Assembly: GCF_018417595.1 (NCBI RefSeq)
Contig: NZ_CP070982.1
Location: forward strand, 4,763,001 to 4,827,000
Origin: Pseudomonas entomophila
GTDB lineage: Bacteria > Pseudomonadota > Gammaproteobacteria > Pseudomonadales > Pseudomonadaceae
DNA: 64,000 nucleotides
Direction: 5' to 3'
The notes under the pieces were generated by a model. The model was not told where the DNA came from. It ran no database searches and saw only the letters and a program-made list of their open reading frames with translations. A program made the position numbers and the translations under genes. Below are positions 22,582 through 33,295 of this stretch, piece by piece. The stretch's first letter is position 1. Every line of letters begins with the position of its first letter.

Positions 22582-24037
22582 ACCAGGCCCTCCCATCGCG
22601 TGTGATCAGTGCAATCGAGCTCATCGGCCCCCAGGAACCCGCCGCGTAAGGCTTGGGCGCATCGCCGCTGGCTTTCCAGCCGGCGATCAGCTGGTCGCAC
22701 CATTTCCAGGCATATTCGATCTCGTCCTTGCGCACGAACAGATTCTGGTTGCCGCGCATCACTTCCAGCAGCAGGCGCTCGTAAGCGTCCGGAATCCGCG
22801 CGCTGCGCCAGGTGTCGGAGAAATTCAGTTGCAGCGGGCCGCTGCGCAGCTGCATGCCCTTGTCCAGGCCCTGCTCCTTGGTCATCACCCGCAGCGAGAT
22901 ACCTTCGTCCGGTTGCAGGCGGATGATCAGCTTGTTGCCGATCTGCAGGCGTTGCTCCGGGGCGAAGATGTAGTGCGGGGTTTCCTTGAAGTGGATGACG
23001 ATCTGCGACAGCTTCTGCGGCATGCGCTTGCCGGTGCGCAGGTAGAACGGCACCCCCGACCAGCGCCAGTTGCGGATGTCGGCGCGCAGGGCGACGAAGG
23101 TCTCGGTGTCGCTCTGGGCGTTGGCGTTGTCTTCTTCCAGGTAGCCAGGCACCGGCTTGCCATCGCTGTAGCCGGCGATGTACTGGCCGCGCACCACACG
23201 GGTGCTCAAGCCCTCGCCGGTGATCGGCGCCAGCGCCTTGAGCACCTTGACCTTCTCGTCGCGGATACTGTCGGCCGACAGGTCGCTGGGCGGGTCCATG
23301 GCGATCAGGCAGAGCAGTTGCAGCAGGTGGTTCTGGATCATGTCGCGCAGCTGGCCGGCCTTGTCGAAGTAGCCCCAGCGGCCTTCGATGCCGACTTTCT
23401 CAGCAACGGTGATCTCCACGTGGGAGATGGAATTCTGGTTCCACTGGGTTTCGAACAGGCTGTTGGCGAAACGCAGGGCGATCAGGTTCTGGACCGTCTC
23501 TTTACCGAGGTAGTGGTCGATGCGGTAGACACGGTTTTCCGGGAAGAAGCGCGCCACCGCGTCGTTGACCCGGCGCGAAGACTCCAGGTCGTGGCCGATG
23601 GGCTTCTCCAGCACCACCCGGGTGCGCCCGGCAAGGCCTGCCTTGTCGAGGTTTTCGCAGATGGCGCCGTAGACGGCCGCGGCCGTGGCGAAATAGGCGA
23701 TCAGCGGCAGCTCAGCCGGCGCCTGCTCGGCCAGGGCCTGGTAGCCCTCGGGCTGGGCGAAATCCAGATGCAGGTAACTCAGGCGCCCGAGAAAGCGCTC
23801 AAGCGCAGCAGCGTCGATTTCCGCCTCAGGCACGTGACGACGCAAGTGCGCCTCGATGGTGCCCAGGTGCTCCAGCGCGGTGCCCGGCTCACGGGCCAGG
23901 GCCAGCAGGCGGGTGTCCGGGTGCAGGAGGTCGGCGCAGTCGAGCTGGTAGAGCGCGGGAAACAGCTTGCGCAATGCCAGGTCGCCGAGGGCGCCGAAGA
24001 GGGCAAAGGTGCAAGGTTCGACACTGATCGCAGCCAT
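22568..24037 (-). CDS. zwf: Glucose-6-phosphate 1-dehydrogenase
   Basis: A 489-residue enzyme that oxidises glucose-6-phosphate to 6-phosphogluconolactone, reducing NADP+ or NAD+. The Rossmann motif is [20 protein letters not shown], with Ala in place of the more common Thr/Ser after GALGDL. The substrate-binding and catalytic segment is [17 protein letters not shown] 24037 gives the normal N-terminus ([11 protein letters not shown]). First gene of zwf-pgl-eda, divergent from hexR, with a HexR-like operator upstream. Confidence 0.97.
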   Translation of the reverse strand: MAAISVEPCTFALFGALGDLALRKLFPALYQLDCADLLHPDTRLLALAREPGTALEHLGTIEAHLRRHVPEAEIDAAALERFLGRLSYLHLDFAQPEGYQALAEQAPAELPLIAYFATAAAVYGAICENLDKAGLAGRTRVVLEKPIGHDLESSRRVNDAVARFFPENRVYRIDHYLGKETVQNLIALRFANSLFETQWNQNSISHVEITVAEKVGIEGRWGYFDKAGQLRDMIQNHLLQLLCLIAMDPPSDLSADSIRDEKVKVLKALAPITGEGLSTRVVRGQYIAGYSDGKPVPGYLEEDNANAQSDTETFVALRADIRNWRWSGVPFYLRTGKRMPQKLSQIVIHFKETPHYIFAPEQRLQIGNKLIIRLQPDEGISLRVMTKEQGLDKGMQLRSGPLQLNFSDTWRSARIPDAYERLLLEVMRGNQNLFVRKDEIEYAWKWCDQLIAGWKASGDAPKPYAAGSWGPMSSIALITRDGRAWYGDI

Positions 24038-24066
24038 GATGTTGGTTCTTTTATAAAGTTGAGCTA

Positions 24067-24095
24067 GGAATACCGCTTTCAACCCTGCTTTTCAA
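24067..24095 (-). promoter_or_regulatory. Predicted zwf promoter
   Basis: On the minus strand, TTGAAA (24090-24095) and TATTCC (24067-24072) are separated by 17 bases, about 30 bases upstream of the zwf ATG. The HexR-like site lies just upstream. Confidence 0.55.
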
Positions 24096-24101
24096 GGGCT
24101 A

Positions 24102-24119
24102 ATGTAGTAAAAACCACAA
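24102..24119. promoter_or_regulatory. HexR-type operator in the zwf-hexR intergenic region
   Basis: ATGTAGTAAAAACCACAA is an imperfect palindrome (one mismatch in TGTAGT/ACCACA). Read on the minus strand it gives TTGT-N7-ACTACA, close to the HexR consensus TTGT-N7/8-ACAA known from P. putida. It is placed to control zwf and possibly hexR. Confidence 0.6.
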
Positions 24120-24239
24120 CATTAAACACATCCATTACAGACAAGTGGTGTGACAACCCCACCGCCAGTAGGATACACAACACTGCAAAAAGCCTGCTGT
24201 CGCGCCAGCCGGCTGTCTCTGAGCCCCAAAGGACACACC

Positions 24240-25112
24240 ATGGACCGCGTGCGAAACCTCCTGGAACAGATCCAGGGCCGCCTGGACGAGCTGAACAAGG
24301 CCGAACGCAAAGTCGCCGAAGTCATCCTGCTCAACCCGCAACAAGCCACCCGCTTCAGCATCGCCGCCCTGGCCCAGGCGGCCAAGGTCAGCGAACCGAC
24401 CGTCAACCGCTTCTGCCGCTCGTTTGGTGTCAGCGGCTACCCGGAGCTCAAGCTGCAACTGGCCCAGAGCCTGGCCAGCGGCGCCGCCTACGTCAGCCGG
24501 GCGGTGGAGGCCGACGACGACCCGGCCGCCTACACCCAGAAGATCTTCGGCAGCGCCATCGCCTCGCTGGACAGCGCCTGCCAGGCGCTCGACCCGCAGC
24601 AGGTCAGCCGCGCCGTGGACATGATGATCCAGGCCCGGCAGATCCACTTCTTCGGCCTGGGGGCTTCCGCCCCGGTGGCCCTCGATGCGCAACACAAGTT
24701 CTTCCGCTTCAACCTCGCCGTGTCGGCCCATGCCGACGTGTTGATGCAACGCATGCTGGCCTCGGTGGCGCACACCGGCGACCTGTTCGTGATCATCTCC
24801 TACACCGGGCGCACCCGCGAACTGGTCGAGGTGGCACGCCTGGCCCGGGAAAACGGCGCCTCGGTGCTGGGCCTGACCGCCGCCGGCTCGCCGCTGGCCC
24901 AGGCCTGCAGCCTGAGCCTGCATATCCCGCTGCCGGAGGACACCGACATCTACATGCCGATGACCTCGCGGATCATCCAGCTCACCGTGCTCGACGTGCT
25001 CGCCACCGGCATGACCCTGCGCCGCGGCGTGGACTTCCAGCCGCACCTGCGCAAGATCAAGGAAAGCCTCAACGCCAGCCGCTACCCGATCGAGGACGAC
25101 GACCTCAGCTGA
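24240..25112 (+). CDS. hexR: HexR transcriptional repressor of glucose catabolism
   Basis: A 290-residue RpiR-family regulator. An N-terminal helix-turn-helix (about residues 1-77, with [25 protein letters not shown]) is followed by a SIS sugar-phosphate-binding domain (about 125-255, with [18 protein letters not shown] and [14 protein letters not shown]). In P. putida HexR represses zwf, edd and gap, and KDPG relieves repression. ATG 24240 follows AAAGGA. Its divergent position next to zwf and the TTGT-type sites at both ends of the locus support the assignment. Confidence 0.95.
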   Translation: MDRVRNLLEQIQGRLDELNKAERKVAEVILLNPQQATRFSIAALAQAAKVSEPTVNRFCRSFGVSGYPELKLQLAQSLASGAAYVSRAVEADDDPAAYTQKIFGSAIASLDSACQALDPQQVSRAVDMMIQARQIHFFGLGASAPVALDAQHKFFRFNLAVSAHADVLMQRMLASVAHTGDLFVIISYTGRTRELVEVARLARENGASVLGLTAAGSPLAQACSLSLHIPLPEDTDIYMPMTSRIIQLTVLDVLATGMTLRRGVDFQPHLRKIKESLNASRYPIEDDDLS

Positions 25113-25959
25113 GCCGGTGCGCCTGCAGCCGCAGGTGAGCACGCTCGCCCGGCGCCAGGCTCAGGCCCTCGCCACTGCCGCTGGTGGCCTCGACGCAGAC
25201 GAAGCCTTGGCATTCGCGCCCGGTCACGCCCATCAGTGGGCGGCTGCCCGGGTGCCAGACCACGGTGTCGTCACTGTCGCCGGTGTCGATGCACAGCTCG
25301 CGCTGCCAGGCCGGGTCCTGCAACTGCACCTTGGGCGTGCCCGGGTAGACCTTCTGGCAACCGCCCTTGAGCTTCAGCGCGCCGTCTTCGCGGCAGGCCT
25401 GGCGATTGAGACGGTCGTAGCCTTCGATATCCTCGAGCCCAGACAGCGCTACCTTCGATACGTCGCTGATACGCCAGTAGGCCAGCAGCGCATGGCTCAG
25501 TTGGCAGGGTTCGCTGTCCTGGTGTTCGGTGCTCAGGCTCAGTTCCATGCTTGCGCCCAGCCGGGCATGCAGGTCGACTTGCCAGTCGCACAAGTCCAGG
25601 CGCCACTTGAGCGTCACACCCTCTTCGTCCTCGCGGCTGTCCACCAGCTTCCAATCCAGCAATCGCGCCCAGCCATGGGCCGGCCACAGGTCTTCGCTGG
25701 GGTGGCGGCCATACCAGGGCCAGCACACCGGCACGCCGCCACGGATGGCGCCGACCTGCGGCCACTGCTCGGCGCACCACAGCCAGGGCTTTTCGCCGGC
25801 CGGCTGGAAGTGCAGCAATTGCGCGCCCTGGCGGCTGAACACTGCCTGGCAGCGTGGATGGTCGATGATCAGTACATCGCGCTGCTGGTAACGCTCCCAC
25901 TCGAAGGTCGGCCTGGGCCGTTGCGACGTGAAGAAGCGATGTAGCGGATGTTCAGGCAT
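25105..25959 (-). CDS. D-hexose-6-phosphate mutarotase (YeaD-type)
   Basis: A 284-residue aldose-1-epimerase-like protein. It probably speeds interconversion of alpha- and beta-glucose-6-phosphate. Motifs [14 protein letters not shown] and PAHGWAR carry the family histidine and arginine, and a [12 protein letters not shown] segment contains the second histidine. It converges with hexR and overlaps its 3' end by 8 bases. It lies downstream of oprB in the glucose-uptake cluster, where rapid anomerisation would feed Zwf. A Crc/Hfq-like CA motif precedes the start. Confidence 0.9.
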   Translation of the reverse strand: MPEHPLHRFFTSQRPRPTFEWERYQQRDVLIIDHPRCQAVFSRQGAQLLHFQPAGEKPWLWCAEQWPQVGAIRGGVPVCWPWYGRHPSEDLWPAHGWARLLDWKLVDSREDEEGVTLKWRLDLCDWQVDLHARLGASMELSLSTEHQDSEPCQLSHALLAYWRISDVSKVALSGLEDIEGYDRLNRQACREDGALKLKGGCQKVYPGTPKVQLQDPAWQRELCIDTGDSDDTVVWHPGSRPLMGVTGRECQGFVCVEATSGSGEGLSLAPGERAHLRLQAHRLS

Positions 25960-25973
25960 GGTTCCAAGCTCTT

Positions 25974-25981
25974 TTGTTGTT
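25974..25981 (-). promoter_or_regulatory. Crc/Hfq-type CA motif before the mutarotase
   Basis: AACAACAA on the minus strand, 15-22 bases upstream of the start codon, matching the AANAANAA signature of Hfq/Crc translational repression in Pseudomonas. Confidence 0.45.
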
Positions 25982-26078
25982 CGAGATAGCGCTGTCTCGA
26001 CCTGTACCCGCTAACCACTGCAGACCAGTGGTTAGCGGAGGGCCGAAAATGGATGGCGTAAATTTACAACAATTTTTC

Positions 26079-27422
26079 TCAGAATGACGACTGAATCTTC
26101 AACCCTGCGACCAGCGCGTTGTCCACCTCGTCGACACCGCCCGGGCTCTTGATGTATTGCAGGTTGGGCCGTACGGTCAGCCAGTTGGTGACGTGGAAGC
26201 CGTAATAGAGCTCGGCGTTGTACTCGGTGCGCTGCAGCGGCACGAAGCCAGGGTTGTCGTAGTCGTTGATGCCGGATTGGGCGTTGAGCAGCTCGGCGCG
26301 TTTCTTCACGTCGTCGTTGACATGGATGCGGGCGATACCGAAGCCGATATCGTCCTTGGGCCGGGCGTCGAAGGCACCCTTGTAGACCAACCCAACCTGC
26401 TGGTAGTTGTCGACCACGTTGGTGGCCTTGTCATGCACGGTGAAGTTGGCGAACAGGCTAAGGCCACGGTTGATGTCGCCGGCGTGGGCGGTCACCTGCT
26501 GCTGCGCCACCACCCACCAGCCATGCTTGCTGGAGTGCGACTTGAAGGCCGCGCCCGTCAGCGCCTGCGGGTTGCCGTTGATGTCGTCGTACACATCGTC
26601 GGCCTTGGCGGTGCTGTAGTAGTAGCCCAGGCGGTACTCGCCCGGCAGGCCGTTGACCTTCGGCGACCAGACCGCCTCCACCGGCAGGATCGCGCCCTTG
26701 GTGCCGCTGCCGCTGAGCTTGAAGCCGTTGCCGATTTCCAGGTTCGAGGGGTTCTGCTCGTAGGCACCGACCTGGACGAAGAATTCCGGGGTGATGTTGT
26801 ACTTCACCCGCAGCGCCCACTGGCTGACCGGCCAGTTGTACCAGATGCCGCCCACCCAGTTGCCCACCTGCGAGCCGCAGAAGGCCAGGTTCTGGAAGTC
26901 GCAGGGGAAGCTGTTGAAGTCCTCGCCTTCGCCGAAGCGGCCGAATTTCACGTCCAGCGCGCCGTCGAAGTACTTCTGCTTGATCCACATCTGGGTCAGG
27001 CGCCAGGTCTGGCCACGGCCCCAGACTTCCTGCACCGAGCTGAACTGCCCGGCGCGCGGGTCGCTGATGCGGTCGTTGGACAGGTTGCGGCCACTGCGCT
27101 CGGTGATCGCCAGCTTGAACTCGGTATCTTTCCAGCCGAGGATTTTCTCCAGGTCCAGATGCGCGCCCAGGGCGAACTGGTCGCTGTAGCGCGCGGTCTT
27201 GTCGTCGTTGTAGCCGCCGTGCAGGTTGCCGGCCACCTCGCCGACGTAGTCGAGGGTGAAGTCGTAGCCCTTCTCCAGCAGCTCGGTGCGGGTGCCGCCC
27301 CAGTCGCCGGTCATCCATTTCGATTCCGACGAGAAAGCCTCGGCAGCCTGGGCCCCGCTGCTGCCGACCACGGCCAGCAGCGCCAGCGAACCCAGGGTCC
27401 TGATGCGATTGCGATGTTCCAT
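26079..27422 (-). CDS. oprB: Carbohydrate-selective porin OprB
   Basis: A 447-residue outer membrane beta-barrel for glucose and related sugars. A signal peptide ends near GSSGAQAAEAF. The mature start WMTGDWGGTRTELLEKGYDFTLDYVGE is the OprB hallmark. Alternating aromatic beta strands follow and the protein ends in Phe (KIQSSF), the usual assembly signal. Start 27422 is preferred over the longer upstream frame because the signal peptide begins there, after a ribosome site. It follows gtsD in the same direction, forming gtsABCD-oprB. Confidence 0.96.
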   Translation of the reverse strand: MEHRNRIRTLGSLALLAVVGSSGAQAAEAFSSESKWMTGDWGGTRTELLEKGYDFTLDYVGEVAGNLHGGYNDDKTARYSDQFALGAHLDLEKILGWKDTEFKLAITERSGRNLSNDRISDPRAGQFSSVQEVWGRGQTWRLTQMWIKQKYFDGALDVKFGRFGEGEDFNSFPCDFQNLAFCGSQVGNWVGGIWYNWPVSQWALRVKYNITPEFFVQVGAYEQNPSNLEIGNGFKLSGSGTKGAILPVEAVWSPKVNGLPGEYRLGYYYSTAKADDVYDDINGNPQALTGAAFKSHSSKHGWWVVAQQQVTAHAGDINRGLSLFANFTVHDKATNVVDNYQQVGLVYKGAFDARPKDDIGFGIARIHVNDDVKKRAELLNAQSGINDYDNPGFVPLQRTEYNAELYYGFHVTNWLTVRPNLQYIKSPGGVDEVDNALVAGLKIQSSF

Positions 27423-27441
27423 CCCTTTGCGTCCTCTTTTC

Positions 27442-27449
27442 TTGTTATT
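27442..27449 (-). promoter_or_regulatory. Crc/Hfq-type CA motif before oprB
   Basis: AATAACAA on the minus strand, just upstream of the GAGGA ribosome site of oprB, fits AANAANAA. Confidence 0.4.
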
Positions 27450-27460
27450 AACAGAACGAA

Positions 27461-28609
<1,149 letters not shown>

Positions 28610-28612
28610 GAC

Positions 28613-29458
28613 TTACCCCTTGACCGCGCCGGCGGTCAGCCCGCGCACGAAATACTTGCCCGCCACCACGTAGACCAGCAGCGTCGGCAGCCCGGCGATC
28701 ATCGCCGCGGCCATGTCGACGTTGTATTCCTTGGCCCCGGTGCTGGTGTTGACCAGGTTGTTCAGGGCCACGGTGATCGGTTGCGAGTCGCCACTGGAGA
28801 ACACCACGCCGAACAGGAAGTCGTTCCAGATCTGGGTGAACTGCCAGATCAGGCAGACCATGATGATCGGCGTCGACATCGGCAGGATGATCCGCCCGAA
28901 GATGGTGAAGAACCCGGCGCCGTCCAGGCGCGCAGCCTTGACCAGCGCCTCGGGGATGCTCACGTAGTAGTTGCGGAAGAACAGCGTGGTGAAGGCCAGG
29001 CCATACACCACGTGCACCAGCACCAGGCCACCGGTGGTGCTGGCCAGGCCCAGCTTGCCGAGGGTGAACGAGGCCGGCAGCAGTACGGTCTGGAACGGCA
29101 GGAAGCAACCGAACAACAGCAGCCCGAAGAACAGCTGCGAGCCACGGAAGCGCCACATCGACAGCACATAGCCGTTGAGCGCGCCGATGGTGGTGGAGAT
29201 CAGCACGGCCGGCACGGTGATCAGGATCGAGTTGACGAAATAACCGCTGACCGTGGCCCAGGCCTTGGCCCAGCCGATACCGGTGAACACCGTCGGCCAG
29301 CTCAGCAGGTTGCCGGTGCTGATGTCTTCCGGGGTCTTGAAGCTGGTCAGCAGCATCACCACCAGCGGCACCAGGTACAGCAGCACGGCCAGCAGCAGCA
29401 CGCCGTGGATGGCGATGCGGCTGATGCTCAGTGCAGGTTTGTCGGTAAGGCTAGTCAT
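28613..29458 (-). CDS. gtsC: Glucose ABC transporter, inner-membrane permease (MalG-like)
   Basis: A 281-residue permease with six predicted membrane segments. The EAA loop is SIPEALVKAARLDGAGFFTIFGRIILP, where the ATPase docks. Family: MalG/CUT1-type sugar permeases. It overlaps gtsB by 8 bases, implying coupled translation within gtsABCD. Confidence 0.95.
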   Translation of the reverse strand: MTSLTDKPALSISRIAIHGVLLLAVLLYLVPLVVMLLTSFKTPEDISTGNLLSWPTVFTGIGWAKAWATVSGYFVNSILITVPAVLISTTIGALNGYVLSMWRFRGSQLFFGLLLFGCFLPFQTVLLPASFTLGKLGLASTTGGLVLVHVVYGLAFTTLFFRNYYVSIPEALVKAARLDGAGFFTIFGRIILPMSTPIIMVCLIWQFTQIWNDFLFGVVFSSGDSQPITVALNNLVNTSTGAKEYNVDMAAAMIAGLPTLLVYVVAGKYFVRGLTAGAVKG

Positions 29459-30359
29459 GACGCTTGCCCCGCAGTTCCGAGTACAGGTAGGGAACGATGA
29501 TCGCCAGCACGGCGCCGAGCATCAGGATCGCGCTGGCCGAACCCATGCCCATCTGCCCGCGGCTGAAGGTGAACGCGTACATGAACATCGCCGGCAGGTC
29601 CGAGGAGTAGCCCGGCCCTCCTGCGGTCATGGCCGCGACCAGGTCGAAGCTCTTGATGGCGATGTGCGCCAGGATCATCAGCGAACTGAAGAACACCGGC
29701 CGCAGGCTGGGCAGCACCACCGTCCAGTAGATGCGCGGCAGGCTGGCGCCATCGAGCTGGGCGGCGCGGATGATCGACGGGTCGACCCCGCGCAGGCCGG
29801 CCAGGAACATCGCCATGATGAAGCCCGAGGCCTGCCACACGGCGGCGATCACCAGGCAATAGACGACCCGGTCGGGGTCGATCAGCCAGTCCAGGCGAAA
29901 CCCTTCCCAGCCCCAGTCACGCAGCAGCTTGTCCAGGCCCATGCCAGGGTTGAGCAGCCACTTCCAGGCGGTACCGGTGACGATCATCGACAGGGCCATG
30001 GGGTACAGGTAGATGGTGCGGATAAAACCTTCACGGCGGATGCGCTGGTCGAGCAGCACGGCCAGGAATACGCCGATGACCAGGGTCACGCCGATGAACA
30101 GGCCACCGAACAGCAGCAGGTTCTTGCTCGCCACCCACCAGCGGTCGTTGTCGAACAACCGGGCGTACTGCGCCAGCCCCGCCCATTTGTAGGTGGGCAG
30201 GAAGGTGGAGGTGGTGAACGAGAGGACGAAGGTCCACAGGATGTAACCGTAGAAGCCCACCAGGACGATGAACATGCTGGGGGCCAGCACCAGTTTGGGT
30301 AGCCAGCGCTGCAGCGCGTCCAGGGGGGAGGCCCGCAAGCGGGCGGTTGCTGTGATCAT
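29451..30359 (-). CDS. gtsB: Glucose ABC transporter, inner-membrane permease (MalF-like)
   Basis: A 302-residue permease with about six hydrophobic segments (first: LVLAPSMFIVLVGFYGYILWTF). The EAA-type loop is GLRGVDPSIIRAAQLDGASLPRIYWTVVLP. It pairs with GtsC to form the import channel. A BIME separates it from gtsA upstream, which may set the ratio of binding protein to permease through mRNA stability. Confidence 0.95.
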   Translation of the reverse strand: MITATARLRASPLDALQRWLPKLVLAPSMFIVLVGFYGYILWTFVLSFTTSTFLPTYKWAGLAQYARLFDNDRWWVASKNLLLFGGLFIGVTLVIGVFLAVLLDQRIRREGFIRTIYLYPMALSMIVTGTAWKWLLNPGMGLDKLLRDWGWEGFRLDWLIDPDRVVYCLVIAAVWQASGFIMAMFLAGLRGVDPSIIRAAQLDGASLPRIYWTVVLPSLRPVFFSSLMILAHIAIKSFDLVAAMTAGGPGYSSDLPAMFMYAFTFSRGQMGMGSASAILMLGAVLAIIVPYLYSELRGKRHD

Positions 30360-30393
30360 GGTTCAGATCTCGTTTCGAAAACGACACATGGCC

Positions 30394-30480
30394 CTGTAGG
30401 AGCGGCTTTAGCCGCGATCACCCGCGAAGCGGGTGAACGGACACCACGTTGCCTGCATCGCGGCTGTAGCGGCTCCTACT
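30394..30480. repeat. REP pair between gtsA and gtsB
   Basis: Two inverted REP units (GGAGCGGCTTTAGCCGCGAT and a copy with GCTGTAGC) are separated by a spacer holding a small CACCCGC/GCGGGTG hairpin. The right unit reaches the end of the gtsA coding region. Confidence 0.8.
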
Positions 30481-31762
30481 GAGCCGCCTTCACCGCCGCG
30501 TAGAGCTTCTTCGCCGCATCGGCCGGATCAGCCTTGGGGTCGTTGATGTAGTTGGTCACCACATCGAAGAACGCCCCCTGCACGGCCAGCGTGGTCGCCA
30601 TGTTGTGCGCCATGCTCGGCTGCAGCCCACCGGACTTGGCGTCCGCCAGGAAGTCCTTGGCCGAAGCCTGGGCACAGGCGTCGAAGCCGTACTTGTTCAT
30701 GTCGGCGAGCATGTCGTTGCGCACCGGGATCGAGCCCTTGTTGGTGCTGAACACCTTCTGGAAGTCCTCGCCCAGGACCTTCCTGGCGATGTCCTGTTGC
30801 CCGGCCGCAGTACCTTTGTCCTTCTGCTTGAACACCACCAGCGAGTCGATGTTGTAGAGGAACGCCTGGGCAGTGCCAGGGAAGGCCACGCACTGGTAGT
30901 CCTTGCCGGCGGTTTTTTTCGCCAGGGTCCATTCGCTCTTGGCCCAGTCGCCCATGATCTGCATGCCGGCCTTGCCGTTGATGACCTTGGCGGCTTCAAG
31001 GTTCCAGTCCTGGCCCTTGCCGTCGGCATCCATGTAGGTGGCGACCTTCTTCAGCTCGGTCAGCGCCTTGACCATCTCGGGGCCGGTCAGGGCGTCCTTG
31101 TCGAGTTCGACCAGGGCTTTCTTGTAGCCATCGACACCCATCACCGAGAGCACCACGCTCTCGAACACGGTGCTGTCCTGCCACGGCTGGCCACCGTGGG
31201 CGAGCGGGATGAAACCGGCGGCCTTGAGCTTGTCGCCGGCGGCATAGAACTCATCGAGGGTGGTCGGTGCCTTGTCGATGCCGGCCTTCTTGAACACCTC
31301 GGGGTTGATCCACAGCCAGTTGATGCGGTGGATGTTCACCGGTACGGCCACATAGTCGCCGTCGTACTTCACGGTGTCGGCGACTTTCTTGTCGAGCAGG
31401 CTGTCCCAATTCCCTGCCTTGGCCACCTCCTTCAGGACATCGGGATCCAGCAGCCCGGTGGCGGCCCAGTCCTGGATGTCCGGCCCTTTGATCTGGGCAA
31501 CGGCAGGTGGGTTGCCGGCCACGGCGCGGCTCTTGAGCACGGTCATCGCGGTAGCGCCGCCACCACCGGCCACGGCGCCGTCCTTCCAGGTGAAGCCATC
31601 TTTCTCGACCTGGGCCTTGAGCACATCGACGGCGGCCTTTTCACCACCGGAGGTCCACCAATGGACGACTTCCACGTTGCCTTTGGCGTCGGCGGCATGG
31701 GCACTGAGGGAATAGAGGGAGGCGAGGGAAATCGCGGCGGCGAGACGAAGCGTCGAATTCAT
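30476..31762 (-). CDS. gtsA: Glucose-binding periplasmic protein
   Basis: A 428-residue extracellular-solute-binding protein (family 1) that captures glucose in the periplasm for GtsBCD. The signal peptide is [23 protein letters not shown]. The mature start [20 protein letters not shown] is typical of glucose/mannose-binding members. The Trp-rich pocket is plausible but not mapped. First gene of the transporter operon. AACAACAA sits next to its ribosome site, suggesting Hfq/Crc control. Confidence 0.95.
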   Translation of the reverse strand: MNSTLRLAAAISLASLYSLSAHAADAKGNVEVVHWWTSGGEKAAVDVLKAQVEKDGFTWKDGAVAGGGGATAMTVLKSRAVAGNPPAVAQIKGPDIQDWAATGLLDPDVLKEVAKAGNWDSLLDKKVADTVKYDGDYVAVPVNIHRINWLWINPEVFKKAGIDKAPTTLDEFYAAGDKLKAAGFIPLAHGGQPWQDSTVFESVVLSVMGVDGYKKALVELDKDALTGPEMVKALTELKKVATYMDADGKGQDWNLEAAKVINGKAGMQIMGDWAKSEWTLAKKTAGKDYQCVAFPGTAQAFLYNIDSLVVFKQKDKGTAAGQQDIARKVLGEDFQKVFSTNKGSIPVRNDMLADMNKYGFDACAQASAKDFLADAKSGGLQPSMAHNMATTLAVQGAFFDVVTNYINDPKADPADAAKKLYAAVKAAQ

Positions 31763-31775
31763 GGGAATACCTTTC

Positions 31776-31783
31776 TTGTTGTT
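31776..31783 (-). promoter_or_regulatory. Crc/Hfq-type CA motif before gtsA
   Basis: AACAACAA immediately upstream of GAAAGG (the ribosome site) of gtsA on the minus strand, a good match to AANAANAA. Confidence 0.5.
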
Positions 31784-31877
31784 ATGCGTGGCAAGACGGT
31801 CGCTTGCTTTGCATCGAGTGTAAGGATCTCGCGCCCCACCTCAGGTAACGAACGGATGCGCGATTGTCATCATCTGG

Positions 31878-33095
31878 TTACAAAGCCAGCGCCGTGGCCA
31901 AACTAGGTGCCAACGGCAGGCGTGGCAGCAGCAGGGCCTGGTAGGCGTGATAAAGGTCCGGCTTGCCGCCCCAGATACGGGCACTGGGCCGGTTGCTCGG
32001 ATCGAGTTCGTGGTGCCAACTGCCATGGGCGCGGTCGATGAAGTGTTCGCCGATGAAATCCCAGAAGCAGCGATACCAGCGCTCGTACTGCGCCTCGCCC
32101 GTGCACCGCAGCAACGCGGCGGCGGTGGCGCAGGCTTCGGCATGCACCCAGTGCAGGCGCTCGCGCACCACCGGCCGGTTGCGCCAGTCCAGGGTGTAGA
32201 CCAGGCCCGGTGCGCCATCGACCTGCCAGGCATGGCGGCAGGCGCTGTCGAACAGGCCCTTGGCGGCGTTCGCCAGGCCCTTCGATACAAGCAGGTCGGC
32301 CTGCTGGCGGGCGGCTTCCAGGTGCAGGAGCAGGCGGGCCCACTCGAAGGCATGGCCGGGCGTGGTGCCATAGGGACGGAAGCCGTCGGCGGGGTTGTCG
32401 CGGTTGTAGTCCGGCAGGGCCTGCCAGTGCTGGTCGAAATGCTCGGTGACACGCAGGCCATCGATCGAGGACTGACTGAGGATGAGCCTGTCAACGATCC
32501 TCTGGGCGCGCTCCAGCCACAGCGAGTGGCCGGTCACGTCGGCCAGGGCGAGGAACGCCTCGACGCCATGCATGTTGCTGTTGGCGCCGCGGTAGGCCTC
32601 CGGCTGCTGCCAGTCGCGAGCGAAGGTTTCGCACAGGGCGCCCTCCTCCTCGCGCCAGAAACGCTGCTCGATGATTTCGATCGCAGTGTCCAGCAACGCC
32701 TGGGCGCTTCTGGCCCCGGCCACCACCGCCGAGCTGGCGGCCAGGGCGACGAAGGCATGCAGGTAAGCAGCCTTGTCGCTGCCGCGCTGGCCTTGCGGAT
32801 GGGAGAACCAGCCGCCGAAGTCGGCGTCGCGCAATGGCCCTTGCAGTGCGGCGACGCCGTGCTCGACCAGCCCCAGGCAGCCTGGCACACCCTGGATATG
32901 CGCCAGGGCGAAGCTGTGGGTCATGCGCGCGGTGGTCAGCGTTTCGGCGATGGCGCAACGGGGCAGGCGCCCTTCATCGTCGAGGTTGCCGAAGCCTTCG
33001 GGCAAGCGCGAGGCCTTGGCGAAGTCGAGAAGGCGCAGGGCTTCTGTCGCAAGCCAGGCGTGATGGATCGGGGAATCGAGCCAGCGGTGGGTCAT
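31878..33095 (-). CDS. AGE-family sugar isomerase/epimerase
   Basis: A 405-residue (alpha/alpha)6-barrel protein of the N-acylglucosamine 2-epimerase family. Recognisable segments are NSNMHGVEAFLALADVTG, GTTPGHAFEWARLLLHLE and WVHAEACATAAALL, which carry catalytic-type histidines. Members include mannose isomerases and aldose-ketose isomerases (YihS-like). The location between gtrS and gtsA suggests an entry route for mannose or fructose into glucose metabolism. The substrate is not determinable here. CA motifs precede the start. Confidence 0.85.
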   Translation of the reverse strand: MTHRWLDSPIHHAWLATEALRLLDFAKASRLPEGFGNLDDEGRLPRCAIAETLTTARMTHSFALAHIQGVPGCLGLVEHGVAALQGPLRDADFGGWFSHPQGQRGSDKAAYLHAFVALAASSAVVAGARSAQALLDTAIEIIEQRFWREEEGALCETFARDWQQPEAYRGANSNMHGVEAFLALADVTGHSLWLERAQRIVDRLILSQSSIDGLRVTEHFDQHWQALPDYNRDNPADGFRPYGTTPGHAFEWARLLLHLEAARQQADLLVSKGLANAAKGLFDSACRHAWQVDGAPGLVYTLDWRNRPVVRERLHWVHAEACATAAALLRCTGEAQYERWYRCFWDFIGEHFIDRAHGSWHHELDPSNRPSARIWGGKPDLYHAYQALLLPRLPLAPSLATALAL

Positions 33096-33109
33096 GGGAC
33101 ATGCCTTCC

Positions 33110-33119
33110 TTGTTGTTGT
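33110..33119 (-). promoter_or_regulatory. Crc/Hfq-type CA motif before the AGE gene
   Basis: ACAACAACAA on the minus strand, abutting AAGGAAGG upstream of the start codon. Confidence 0.5.
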
Positions 33120-33190
33120 CAGCGGATTCTAGCCAGCCGTCCTGGCTGGCATGTCACGAAGGCCCGCCGATTTGTCACCGGATGGTGACC

Positions 33191-33276
33191 TGCAGGAGCG
33201 GCTTCAGCCGCGATCACCCGCAAAGCGGGTGCAAGGCACCGCGGTGCCTGCATCGCGGCTGAAGCCGCTCCTACAG
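33191..33276. repeat. REP pair between gtrS and the AGE gene
   Basis: Two inverted GGAGCGGCTTCAGCCGCGAT units with a CACCCGCAAAGCGGGTG hairpin in the spacer. Confidence 0.85.
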
Positions 33277-33295
33277 GGAATTGCGCAAATCTTCC

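Noticed and set aside
22568..22596. Overlap of zwf and pgl considered as a frameshifted fusion
   Set aside because: Both proteins are complete with normal termini. Short overlaps are usual in this operon.
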